Assembly (NCBI RefSeq): GCF_905220415.1
Contig: NC_059553.1
Location: 2,380,501-2,444,500 of the forward strand
Source of the DNA: Colias croceus
Lineage: Eukaryota; Arthropoda; Insecta; Lepidoptera; Pieridae
Length of the DNA stretch: 64,000 bases
Direction: 5' to 3'
Shown here piece by piece: positions 1-12,210 of this stretch. The notes beneath the pieces are model-generated. The model made no database searches and was not told the DNA's origin. It was given only the letters and a program-made list of their open reading frames with translations. Position 1 is the first letter of the stretch, and the number at the start of each line of letters is the position of its first letter. Made by a program: the position numbers and the translations under genes.

Positions 1-2277
1 GTCACAGATTAGTATAGATATAGTTACCTACATCGAGTGTCAGCCAAATACAAAGCATACCAGTCTATCAGATTTCAGTTCAGATATTGACAGTTTAGTA
101 GTTTTTGACCTACAAACAACAACAGATAAATACAAATCTCCATGTTCAAATAACATTCGGATTTATAATATGTAGTAGCACGTATACACGAAGTAGTTAC
201 CTACGTGTGATAGATCAACAATTTTCTATTTTTACGCGTGTCATTCTTTAAATAAAATGGTTTCAATGAACAAAATAATGTATGTAACATTTCAAGAAGC
301 TATTTCTGGCTCTACTATAAATACCTATGTCTTTGAATTTTTATGTGATATGATCGTGTTCTCTATGCATGATTTGAATTAATTTATAGAAGATTATTAA
401 GTATGTATGCTACAATATTATAGTATACGAATTCCAAAAAAAAGTGTATATTTTTTGTCAGTTCATGTTAAAAATATCAAATATGAAAGAAGTTTCAATT
501 CAGATTCAGTAGATATATTTAAATTTAAATCTCTTATAGAATTGCAATAACCATGTTTTATGCAAATTGAAAATCCTTACGGGTGGCAGAGTTTATCTTG
601 CGACTCTGGATCGTAAATTACTACATTGTGTATAAATATCTTTATTTATTAAAAAAATCGATTAACTACAAGAGTCTTAGTTGTAGTTGCTTCAAAGAAA
701 AGCCGGGTCCATACCGGCATGAGAATAAAAGCGGGTTGATGATGATGAACGTATACTTTTGACATCTATGGGAAGGAAGGCTTATCATCGAAACACGTAG
801 AAAAGGCATCTAGCCATTCAATGTTATGATAAAATACCGTTGTAGTGACAATTCTATTGCAGTAAAATTTTGTTAGGTTAATAGCCATAATAAAGTTTTA
901 TTATCAGTTTATTTCCTCTGTACCGTATAAAATCCATCAATTTCAGAATTACTATTCACAAACGACATTATTGCTTACAATTTATATACTTTGTCCTATT
1001 TACAAGATTACAAGTTGGCTTTTTATAAGTACTCTAAGCACGTTTTATAGTTAATTTATCAGAACTTGAAAAATATTTATCTAAAAGGAATTTATTAATA
1101 TAACCTTGGGATCCCTCACCGATTTCTTATTTTTCTATTTGAGGTTTTATGGCTTTATGGCTTATGTTATTTTTCATTCGAAACTCATCGTATCGTATCA
1201 CATACTCATCTGTACATGGCCATTTTACATTATAAATTATGCTATTCATAAACCTTGCTTTTCATTTTAATCATAACTTTTTTTCGATAATGTTCACCTT
1301 CAATTTGAACAGCGAATCTCTGGAGTGTCCTTTAAAGATCCGAACTGTCCTTAATCGATACAGGCTGAGCTAATTCACGCGCAGTTCCCACGTGTTCACA
1401 CTTCGGCGTTTATTTGTGCGTGCTATCAGCTGCTATATCCGTGCCACTTAACGGTGCTCTGCAGTGCATCTGGATCCTTTGATGTGTGCAAATACTTAGA
1501 GATAACACAGCAGGGAACAAGTACCTCACGCAAGGCGGTAGAGACAAACGTAGAGAGTACTGGAGCTTGGAGTTTGTTTTGGTTTGGAGGATGTATTTGT
1601 ATAATGTGTCTTTTTCACTATGGGCAGTGTTAGGCGAGTTAAGACAATCATGATAGTGTAGGGACCCAAATGTCTATGATATTACCGATTGTAGATGAAT
1701 TTTCATAATCGCCGTAATGACGGCAAACATCGACGATCATTTGTTGTGTCTAATGGATAGTCCATTGTGAAGAGGGCCTATAAGATAGAGTATGAACCCA
1801 TGAAGAATTTATACATTCTTCGTGTGAATCTGAACAAGTACCAAATATAGGAAAGTTCTCTCTAAGAAAGAATAGAAGTAATAATTATGTATAATTACAC
1901 GACCGCCCTCTTACATTGTAAAATTGTGGTCCCATTAAATGGTTCACGTGGAATCACAACAATTATATACACTCGTGTTAATTGAAAGCAGCACTAACAG
2001 TATTCCCAGGCCGTTATTAATTAACCAGTCACCGAACGTCGCGATTGAGTAATGCCCTCCAAATTTCGTGATCCAAGGGCAGGGTAAGAGTATCGACTTA
2101 AATATTCAACACATGGACGTGTAATGAATGAAGTGGCCAGCATGTGAATGTATTGCTGTAATTTATGATTCGATGTTGGTACTTGGTAAGTAGTGTCTTA
2201 TGTTTCGAAAGGACTGTATGGATGTATGGATCTTAACGAATGTCGCAGGAAGATAGGCAGATGTCAGTTAGTATAAA
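1..2277. other. Gene-free AT-rich stretch
   Basis: I see no recognisable coding exon, RNA gene or bounded mobile element. A short piece near 700-752 ending in GATGATGATG resembles the tail of a lepidopteran SINE but is too short to define. The part around 1370-1570 is less AT-rich than its surroundings and could be a promoter or 5' UTR exon, but no splice or start signal proves it. Confidence 0.5.
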
Positions 2278-2358
2278 TGCTGATTTACACAGGGTTTTTT
2301 TTCGGGTCAGCACTGATTTGCCTCGAATTTGTAGTCAGTTACCCTGTGTAAATCAGCA
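2278..2358. repeat. Small inverted-repeat element (MITE-like)
   Basis: An 18-bp perfect inverted repeat (TGCTGATTTACACAGGGT and its complement) bounds an 81-bp block with a T-rich centre. This is the form of a miniature inverted-repeat transposable element. No clear target duplication is seen, so the superfamily is unknown. Confidence 0.6.
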
Positions 2359-4044
2359 CTTAGCGATAATATTGTATCTGAACTTGAAATCTGAAGGTGT
2401 GTTTCAAATATAAATGCTTTACAAATGATATAATACCATTTCATTTGTAAATGCAATATAAGAAAAAAAATACCTCACTACTACAAGTTTTTTTTGCCAA
2501 TTCATCATAAGATAATTGTGCATACTGAATACTGAATAGCCAAAAAACAGTTCCTTGCTTTTAGATGACGAAGTCAAAACTAAATGGCTTTTGCACACCG
2601 CTTATGTATGTCCATATCGGTTGAACCTTTGCTTCTGTTTTAAGATTAAAGACGCCGCAGCTTCGAGGTTAAATGGCAATTATAATTAGACGTTTAACTT
2701 TCAGGATTCTCATAGCAGGCTGTTCGTTTTCATTTGGTTGAAATGGAAATGTGCTTATATTTGCTGATGTATGAATGTCACATTTGGAAAACTTAGCGAC
2801 GGAAGGAATGGGCACAAGTCAGTTGTTTAGTTTGAGCTCACCATGGAATTAAAGCTTCAATTCAATATCTTGAAAATTGGACTTATTGTTATGATATTCG
2901 ATACCAAAACGAGAAAAATTCTCAGCAGATCCAGCAGATAATAAATCTGACAATGAACCTAAACTAAAACGTAAGCAAAATCCTTATTGGTTATAAATCA
3001 AAATATGTTTAGTGAACAAGAGAGAACTAGAACGGCATAATATTCCATAGCTTTTCCCAGACGTCGTGGGTGGTCGTTAGTAAACTATAGGCGGAAAACA
3101 ATTCGTAGGTCATAGCTATTTATCCAATAGTATATTCTATAGATTATAGCATATTTCAGGAAGGAAACTTTATTGTTTCCTCAAATCGACGTATTCGCTA
3201 ACTCCTTCAGGCTACAATAAACCTGCTTTTACGTCTTAACTGGTTTAGGTTACGGCCCATAATGAACGATTTGAAGAATAAAAGACTCCGCGCTCTGGTT
3301 TCTATTCCAACATTATAAGCGTCTAAACAATAAGGAAATAGCGTGTTAAACACGTTCTCGCATAAAATTAACATTAACTATGCCATCCTGCGTTAGGATG
3401 TGGGTGAATGCGGTAATCCAGACCGCGTCTAGACCAATATTTGAGTGCTCGCAGCGAAATATAATACGTCGGGAAGGAGCCCCGGAAGCTGCTATATGCG
3501 GCATTAAATTGTTAGTTTTCGCATGTTATTTGATACTCCATTTTCGCGCTAATGTGTTGATCCCGTTTTGGTATGAATTTGCACGAGAATAGATTTAAAC
3601 TGGAGTGAAATCTAGTATTATGTTATAAGCTGCTTTTAACTAGCTGTGCGTGTAATTATTCGTGGCTTTGAATTTTAATGTAAATTGATTCATTCATAGG
3701 GAAGAATCTTGATAAATATTAGATTTCTAATAATAGACCGTTAGTAGTTATAAATCAACTAACTTTTTATTATCATAACTGCAATAAAATTGTTTACCAG
3801 GAAATTCCTAGTTTTTATTGTACGGCGCTTTTTATAGTTTTTATATTTATCAGCTCAGTAATTTATTTCAAATAATTTTTCCTTGCCAAGCACAGTGGAA
3901 TTTTGACTTTCATCTCCTAAAATAATGTTAAATTTCAAGTGACCAAAACAAAAGCAAAACAATTACGTAAACGAAACATAAATAAAAACACCGCAACAAT
4001 AACGACAGCGTTTAAATAGAAGTTGTCACATAACAAACTAACTA
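2359..4044. other. Gene-free stretch
   Basis: No exon, RNA gene or bounded repeat is recognised. A 70-codon open frame at 3380-3592 has no familiar motif and is most likely chance. Confidence 0.45.
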
Positions 4045-4422
4045 TAAGGGCGCTTTCAATTTACGCGTTTCGTGCCGCGAGCGTTCGCGGTACGAGCCGA
4101 GCGCCGCAGCCGCACTGTTGCCATACCGAGCGTTTTCACTACATAATATAAAACAAAGTCGCTTTCTCTGTCCCTATGTCCCTTTGTATGCTTAAATCTT
4201 TAAAACAACGCAACGGATTTGGATGCGGTTTTTTTTAATAGATAGAGTGATTCAAGAGGAAGGTTTTAGTATATAATTTATTAAGTTTTAGACAAAGCAG
4301 GCGAAGCCGCGGGCGGAAAGCTAGTGTATGATAAAAGATGATCGTCCGTGCGCCGTAGGTACGTGTAGCGCACCGCTTCGGCACCGCAGTCGTCCGACTC
4401 GAAACATTTGAAAGCGCGCTTA
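4045..4422. mobile_element. Inverted-repeat DNA element split by a retroelement fragment
   Basis: The ends match as imperfect inverted repeats: TAAGGGCGCTTTCAA at the left and the complement of TAAGCGCGCTTTCAA at the right. The outer parts are GC-rich, while the middle (about 4141-4327) is an RTE-like fragment, so the older element seems to have been interrupted by a later insertion. No target duplication was found. Confidence 0.5.
4141..4327 (-). mobile_element. RTE-like non-LTR retrotransposon fragment
   Basis: It contains the 'acgcaacggatttggatgcgg' region and ends with GCGAAGCCGCGGGCGGAAAG followed by CTAGT. Both are hallmarks of the very common lepidopteran RTE-type LINE or derived SINE tails. 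No coding capacity remains. It is nested in the GC-rich inverted-repeat element. Confidence 0.6.
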
Positions 4423-4729
4423 GCGTAGCAGCAATCCAAATAAACATGACTCAAGAACTATGAAAGGTGAACAACCCAATGTCAAGGTAACCGATACGTT
4501 AACATATAAACGAAGTTATTGATAATCGATTTTATTCAACGGACCACCGGCGGGTCTATATAAATGTAGATTGCTTTCAAATCGATCCTTATTAAATCGA
4601 TTGCTATGGATTATGGAATGGTATCGCTTATGGATAATGCACGTAATTTATGGATTACATTTGTGTTAGAGTTATCTGAAACTGTCATTTGTGATATGAT
4701 TACGTTTATTGTGGTTTGACTCATTTTTA

Positions 4730-5556
4730 GGGTTCCGTAGCCAAAATGGCAAAAACGGAACCCTTATAGTTTCGTCATGTCCGTCTGTCCGTCTGTCCGT
4801 CTGTCACAGCCGATTTACTCGGAAACTATAAGTACTACAGTGATGAAATTTGATGGGAATATGTGTTGTATGAACCGCTACAAAAATATGACACTAAATA
4901 GTAAAAAAAAGAATTGGGGGTGGGGCCCCCCATACATGTAACTGAGGGATGAAATTTTTTTTTTCGATGTACATACCCGTGTGGGGTATCAATGGAAAGG
5001 TCTTTTAAAATGATATAAAGTTTTCTAAAAAACATTTTTCTTAAAGTGAACGGTTTTTGAGATATCAGCTCTCAAAGTCGTAAAAAGTATGTCCCCCCCC
5101 CTCTATTTTTATAACTACGGGGTATAAAATTCTAAAAAAAATAGAGGTGATGCATGCTAATTAACTCTTTCAACGATTTTTGGTTTGATCAAAGTATCTC
5201 TTATAGTTTTTGAGATAGGTTGATTTAACTGTAATTTTGGTTAAGTTATTGTGCTTACACTGAAAACGATGGCTGAACCTTATAAGATAGATCAAAAAAT
5301 ATACTACAGTATTGTACACCTTTAAAAATCCGCGATGATATAAAATCTTTATAATGTAGGTACTTTTTACGAGAAATATTAGCTTATTCAAGCAATACGC
5401 CATTAATATTAATATTCATACATAAAAGTACAAGGCAAAATATCGGGAGAGTTTAGGCTCCATTCACCAGGTGTATAAATTGACATAATAAGTTTATTAT
5501 ATTTGCTGCTACGGAACCCTTTGTGCGCGAGCCCGACTCGCACTTGGCCGGTTTTT
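4730..5556. mobile_element. Lepidopteran 'GGTTCCGTAG' interspersed repeat
   Basis: The block opens with GGGTTCCGTAGCC and a nearby ACGGAACCC (a local hairpin), runs through a (GTCC/GTCT)n stretch at about 4780-4805 and a C-run at 5091-5101, and closes with CTACGGAACCC, a CGAGCCCGACTCGCACTTGG segment and CCGGTTTTT. I recognise this as a high-copy repeat of moths and butterflies. The ends form partial inverted repeats, so it is probably a non-autonomous DNA element. It has no coding capacity. Confidence 0.7.
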
Positions 5557-8020
5557 ATAGTATTGTGGGTAGACGAAAACTATCTTTTTAAAATTCGTTG
5601 CGTCGGCGTTTCAATATAAAATGAATATTGACGTATTTAATAGATATTTTTCTGTTTATGTCACTGATACATTGTCCTCTTTAATGCTATAAAAAAAAAT
5701 TTTCTTTTTTATTCTGAATAATAAAAAAAGAAATCATAAAAGCATAAGATTTCTGTAACAAGAATACACTCTTATCAAGTTGATTATCAATTATCATTAC
5801 CGCGAATTTTAAAATGTTATCATTACGCCTAAATAGATTATTTTTACCTCAAACTATATTTGTTTTACAGCTCTTATTACTCATGTTTTATCGAGATCGA
5901 TAAATCAGTTTCGAGCGTTATCTCGGCATAATGAAATAAACACCGTAGGACGTGCATGGTGTCCTTTTGTAATTAATGCTTGTGGTAGATTTATGTGTTC
6001 TTAATGTTGTACACCCACGAGTACACGTATCGTGATTGTACAAAGATACCCTGTGTTAGGGTTGCCACTTATCTAAAACAAGAAAACGATGCTATGGCTA
6101 TTGTTTGTTTGCACACCGCGGAGTGAGGAGTGTAACCTTAATATTCGTTGGTATTGCAGTTGTTTGATATTTTATCGTTGAATATATTGTGATTATTTCC
6201 TGTGGAATTGAAATGTATTCTATATACTATTCTACTTATCTATTTACCCGTGTTGTATCACTTATTCAGGAGGTTTGCTCTTAGAAATGTCAGTAATAAA
6301 ATAATGAAATAGAATAATAGAACGGAATAGACACATTAATTACTTTTTGTGTGCCAACCCTGTGATTTGCTTTGTACCTGTAATATCAGTCTTACAGAAG
6401 GGAACAGTGTTATTAAATAACAGTGAATAAATTGCATTGCTGGACGTTAAAGTGTGAGGTAGGAAGAGAAATAAACGCAATCAGTGGGAAATACGAGTCC
6501 ATTAATTTTTATTCGCGGTGGTCAGAGTAATTGAAGGCTGCCAATTGCTGCACATTTATAAAAGATATATTTTACAATAGCTTGTGGTTCAATAGTAGAA
6601 TTACAATCGTTTATTTATGTGTGGTATGATAGTGTTTTTTGTGTGTAGCAAACAAGGGATGCACTCAAGAATTAAGAAGAAATGAATAGTTTTCATATTA
6701 TATTCATCTATTTCTCTTTCTTTAAGTTTGTTTTCCGTACTGTCCTGGAGCTTTCTCCAGCCTTAGGAGAGGTCTTTACCTCTCCTAAGGCTCCATTACG
6801 CCTACATATGCTATCCACAAACAATTTGAGCACTTTATTATCGCTATAAATTATACCATTATGTCCACATTCCCATAATTTGCTCAATTACGTCTCAGAT
6901 GACGGAGCACCACGGATAGATTACAGTTAATAGATTTGTACTATCCGATCGGTTCAATTATAAGTATAGCTGAAATAGAACTACTTTCACATCGTAGTAC
7001 ATGTGATACGGCTATGTGAAATGTAATTACCGTAATCAGTGTGGCAAACCGCATGAAGTAAAAGTTGGGGCTAGTGGAACGGTTGAAATCGATAGCTAAT
7101 TTTGTTGCGTTTTTCTTGATTGAGCATCGTGACCGCGGATGATAGATTTTCCTAATAATGGCTATTTGGAGAGAGACTTTCTATAAATTGACGAATCTAG
7201 GATTACATTATCAATAGATAATGTAATGAACAATAGTTCAAAATCTGTTTAGTTCAGGAAGGGAGTTATCGCAAAGGTGTTACGGCACCAGTAATGTGGG
7301 CTTAGTTTCAGAAAGCTCTGGTAATCTATATCCCCTGTATTAATTGACAATTAGGAATTGAAATATACATTGAAAGGTAAGATATTCAAAGACTCTGAAT
7401 TAAGTGCCTTGCACCGATAACGTCGCGAACAAGAGTGTTTTCATAAATCTTGTTACAAAATAAATGTGCCCATTGTTAAGCCGAGTGTACAATGTATTGT
7501 ATCGAATGAATGTAAGAGATAGATTGTATGAACGTTATTAATGTAAAGGCCGGTCCAGACACGCCTAGCCCGCCTCCGCAGAGAATAAATTCTATAACCA
7601 CATGATACCTTGCAAGAATGTAATTGAAGAAACTTGTCAATGTAATACCGGTGGTACACTGTGCAACTTTCTTGGGATAATTTCTAATTAGCAGTAATTA
7701 TCGGTTTTTTGTACTTTGTGAAGTAGCATTAATTGGTAATTTCTTTCGCTCTTGGTATCTAGATAGAAATAAGCTTTATTTTATTTAAAGGTTTAACATG
7801 AGTCAAATAATGATATTGCATAGTTTCTATTGAGGACTGGAGGATTCTATTAATTGAGGACACTATTAAACGTTAATCTATGCTAAACTTTGCATAACTG
7901 ATGCTACTTATCTCAGCCGCCACAGGTTTAATGAAACTAAAATAAAGTTATTCCTTATGACAGAATGAACATATAAGAACTTTCACTATAATTATAGGTA
8001 TCTAGATCTAACAAATAGGT
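5557..8020. other. Gene-free AT-rich stretch
   Basis: Apart from a 15-bp hairpin at 6759-6792 I see no gene or bounded mobile element. Confidence 0.45.
6759..6792. repeat. Perfect 15-bp hairpin
   Basis: AGCCTTAGGAGAGGT is followed by a 4-nt loop (CTTT) and its exact complement. A weaker 6-bp hairpin (CTGGAG/CTCCAG) lies directly to the left. It could be the remnant of a MITE or an RNA hairpin; nothing around it decides. Confidence 0.6.
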
Positions 8021-8106
8021 TATGTTTTATCCCGAAAATCCCACAGGAACGGGAACTATGCAAGCTTTCTTTGAAAACGCGAGTGAAGCCGCGGGCGGAA
8101 AGCTAC
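8021..8106 (-). mobile_element. RTE-like tail fragment
   Basis: It reads TTTATCCCGAAAATCCCACA, then the 'acgggaactatgc' segment, and ends with GAAGCCGCGGGCGGAAAGCT. This is the conserved 3' part of lepidopteran RTE-like repeats in reverse orientation. Confidence 0.65.
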
Positions 8107-8778
8107 CTAATAATTTAGACTAGATTTCACTTAACAAGCCGATATCCACGCATTATTAAACTCACCTCACAAAGGATCGTTGCTAATAATTTTCAAACAC
8201 TCGCGCAAGGAAGCCAGCGGATTGTTCCCTACAATTAGAGTGTACGGATGCAATAATTTCGTTACTTCCCCTGCATATTAAGGGCAATCTATCCATGCGA
8301 ACTGCATGAGCCTTGTTAGGATCAAATGAACTGTTATTAAGAAAGCGATACATGTCTATATCTATAGATCATTTCTATGTTATAGATACATTGGAGGTTA
8401 TAAAAATTGATGAGGAAACAATGGTTTTGATTAATATTTTGTTTTAGAAACTTTCTGATTACTATGCGGTCGGAGAGTAATGTAGATTGAAGGTCTTACT
8501 TGCAGTATATTTTACTGTCGTTCTGAAGGTCGAGGTTTGTTTCTTTTTTTTTAACTTTTCTTTAAGTAACTAATTTTTTTCAGGATGATTTTTCACAGGA
8601 TTTTAAACTACCTATTTATCTATTTTGTTTAGATAGCTAATAACAATAATAGAAGACAATTTATTACCTAATATAATGGTCTATTTAGATTTCGAACTTA
8701 TCATCTTCCCTTTAACATATTTATTTATTGTAAGTTTCATACAAATTGTACTTAAGTTTTATTTTAGTACTACAGAAT

Positions 8779-8957
8779 CTGGGGCCTTAGACAAAGTAAC
8801 AATTAAAAAACGATAACGAAGTTAGAAAAGGCAAAAATGTATGGGATTGACATTAGATAGACCACGTGATCTAACGCGGCGTATGTCAATCCCATACATT
8901 TTTGCCTTTTCTAACTTCGTTATCGTTTTTTAATTGTTACTTTGTCTAAGGCCCCAG
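8779..8957. mobile_element. Perfect 75-bp fold-back element
   Basis: The left arm (8779-8853) and right arm (8883-8957) are exact reverse complements over 75 bp, separated by a 29-nt loop. The ends are CTGGGGCCTTAG/CTAAGGCCCCAG. This is the form of a fold-back MITE; the lack of any mismatch argues for recent insertion. No convincing target duplication flanks it. If transcribed, the RNA would fold into a long perfect hairpin. Confidence 0.75.
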
Positions 8958-11900
8958 TTTACGTTTAATCTTGCGAGCGCTTTGATGATAAAATAAAGTT
9001 TTATTCATTTATAAGTGACCGTAATAGATTTGTACCACCATTTAAGGAGCAAGTTGGCCTTCAAGCGACCTTTTTACAATGAGTCATGGTTATAGAAATT
9101 GAAATAGAATTTGTAACAGTTGTAATAGAATTTCTTTGCGATAAAAAATTAATTCGATCCAGTTGGCGAGACGTCGATACTAGTTTTTGTTACTTTAACG
9201 AGATCGTTGAGAAGTTTGTAGAAATTGCCTAGTTATCGAGTCGGTTTACTTTATTTGTTGTATAAGTTTTATGGTAGTTTTTATAAACGATTTCTTTCTT
9301 TGGTTACGCTTGAACTGTTTAGATGACACAATTGGTTCTTTGTATATAAAGCTAGCTATATTTACGGTTTATTTTTTTATTAATTTTAAATGTACATTTG
9401 AAGGTACGATTGTAATCAACCTTAATTAAGTAACCACATACAATTTATTATCTTCACCGTTTTTACGAGCGTTTAAGAAAGTTTATAAAATGTCGAAAAT
9501 ATTTACCTTTTTCTTTTGTTTTCCGCATTTGTAAGCTGTATTTTAATTTCAAACGCGTTTAATTACATTATATTTAAGCTCCATACATAATATTAACATT
9601 TATCATACGATAATGACTTCATTATGTTGTTAGTCTTGAAATGTGCGATTGTATCATTGTTCCGTGCTAAAAACATGATTTTGTTAAGTATGTTTTGTAT
9701 AATTTTGTTAATTTGTTCAGAAACCGTGATTATAGTAATTAAGAGTGGATTTTCAAACTTCTTGTAGTTATTATAATATTATAAATAATTTATATGTTAT
9801 TTGAAGTAAAAGCTAGTCAAGATACTTCTTCTACTTTGCTGGGCACCCCAAAAGATACTTTTTCATTTGGTAGTATTTTTTTGTATTTTCTTTGAGATTT
9901 AATCTCAATATCGAAAGTCGTCGTAATTATATTTAAAGTATAGTCAAGTCCATACGTACGCTTATACAACAAACATTACAATCAAAGCAATCAGTATACC
10001 TTTTATCTCATGTCTTAAATGAGATTGGTCATACAAAGGTCCTTCGAGACTCGTTCACAAATCATTCAGTTCAATAGATCGTCCACTTGTGTGAATGGTT
10101 CTATAGAATCAGCTGTAACGTGATCGGTATTTATGCTCATTTGTAAACGCAAGCAGGATACGGTTTTATTATCTCTTGAATATTCATGATTTGCGGTCGT
10201 AATTTTTGTTTCGATCGCTACGACGCCAGGAATAGAATGTGTAAATAGATGTTATTGGTTGGGTTATTTGTGTTTTATATTGTTCTACGTAATACTTTTT
10301 GATGAGCGATGTTTATTGTTGTTTTTAGGAAAACTGGATAAGTATACAAGTAATATTATACGTACGTACCTAACTACTGTTAATTCTTGTTATTTTTTTT
10401 AAATGTACCGTAGTATATCCTTGCCTTTTACATGAATATTTTGACTAAAAAATACCTTACAGCGAGCCCTTACTTAAAATTTCATAACACCTTTTACTAC
10501 ATTAAACTCAACGGTGTATCTTTATTCCGATTGCAATGATATTGTGTAATAGAAGAGAATCGTGTTACGTCCAACACAAGTGCAACAGAAATAAACCCAA
10601 GCTGATACAACACATGGAATTAACGATACTTCAGTAATTAATAATTAGCTTCCCCCGAGTGCGGCCCGATTGTACTGTTCTTTGATTAATTGCAGCTCTA
10701 ATTGAGTGATTATAGGAGGGCTTTTTGTGATAATTGTACATTTTATAATGCCTTTGTATGCCGCTTGTACTCCTTTTTTAGCAGCGTGTGAGTTTACTTT
10801 GTGATCAATTATGTCAAGTGTTATCAGGCTTTCGATCGATGATGTCTATCGATAGGTTGTTTTCTCAGAGTTATTACTTGGACAATTATTGTTGTATTTG
10901 TATTGTGTTGTTACAAGTGTTCTTTGGCAATTAAATTTGATCATATATGATGGGGAAGCAATCTGTAGATACATTTTTACCGAGACAATATTAAAACTAA
11001 AATGCTAAAGAGACGAAATATTCCAACAACGCATAAAAAGAAAGCCAGGATCTTGTTCAAATTGAAATAGACTTTGACTCCGGCAATATATTCAATACAT
11101 AATCAAAAATTAATGGCAACATAAATAAGCGACACCTCAACGATGAACAACAAGTGAACAGAGAAAGCTCAAACCAAGAATGTGCAGGAGCTTGTAGTTG
11201 CAAATGAGTCCCAAATGCACTTAACATACATTATAATAACAATACGTTGCCAAACAATGGCTGGAGTTTTTACAAAGGAATCATTACTGACATGGCGCAA
11301 TGTTGTCGAGCTGAATAATTTGTTAGCCTTGTTTATGGGTGCTTCTGGAGTTTGTCAGGTTAACGACGTATAAGCAGGTGTTAAAGATTTTGGTACTGGA
11401 GACAGTGACGTTGCTCAATAACCAAAGTAGGCATTTCTAAGTTAGTAGTAGTAGGAAACATGCGTTAGGAATAACAAAATATGATATTGAAGAAGATGAA
11501 TTTAATACAAGAAAAAAAACCTATTTATCGTAGATTTCAGTCTACCTAACCTATCGGTAAATATACGTTTGGCTTAGTAAGCATACCTTGCATTTATATG
11601 TAGTTTTTATTTAAACAGTTTCCCCAATGGAAAGTTGTCCTATTATAGATGTTTCCACAGTCCACTATAATATAGCATCAATCAGAATTATAAAACGGTC
11701 AAATCTAAATACATATAAGACGCTCGATAGGACAACTCTCAGTTGTGTAGCGTAAAATTGCTAGCAATGACCTTTAATGTTCGTATGACTTGTGAGTTGT
11801 GTGTTGTGACGCAATGGTTCTTGATTACGCGGGAAACTAAAATTAGAGTGAAATTGTATGAGAATAAGAGGACAGAGGTATATTTTCATAGTTAGTATCA

Positions 11901-12008
11901 TAGTAGGTATATGTAGTACTTAAAATATTAACGTTTTTTGTATCGACATATGAAATGGTATATGTTTATTATGATATTATAAGAAGGATATAAAGCTTAG
12001 GAAATAAA
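8958..12008. other. Gene-free AT-rich stretch
   Basis: No exon, RNA gene or bounded transposon was recognised. Open frames such as that at 11182-11373 have no motif and look like chance. Confidence 0.45.
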
Positions 12009-12210
12009 TCTATACTAATATTATAAAGCTGAAGAGTTTGTTTGTTTGTTTGATTGTTTGTTTGAACGCACTAATCTCGGGAACTACTGGTCCGATTTGA
12101 AAAATTCTCTCGGTGGACTCATTCATCGAGGAAGGCTATAGGTTATATACCATCACGCTACGGCCAACAGGAGTGGAGCCACGGGGTGAAACCGCGCGGA
12201 GCAGCTAGTC
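12009..12210 (+). mobile_element. Interspersed retroelement tail (GTTTGTTTG family), copy 1
   Basis: It starts with TATACTAATATTATAAAGCT, holds GAAGAGTTTGTTTGTTTG, AATCTCGGGAACTACTGGTC and ATCACGCTACG, and ends GTGAAACCGCGCGGAGCAGC followed by TAGTC. Close relatives lie at 39287-39496 and 54046-54228, with decayed ones at 25045-25122 and 30883-31066. It is non-coding and probably the 3' tail of an RTE-like LINE or its SINE. Confidence 0.65.

Noticed and set aside
1370..1570. Possible first exon or promoter of the phosphatase gene
   Set aside because: Composition is suggestive, but I found neither a start codon with a hydrophobic N-terminus nor a consensus donor in the right phase.
3380..3592. 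70-codon open frame in a relatively GC-rich patch
   Set aside because: No family motif, no matching splice sites and no similarity to anything I recognise.
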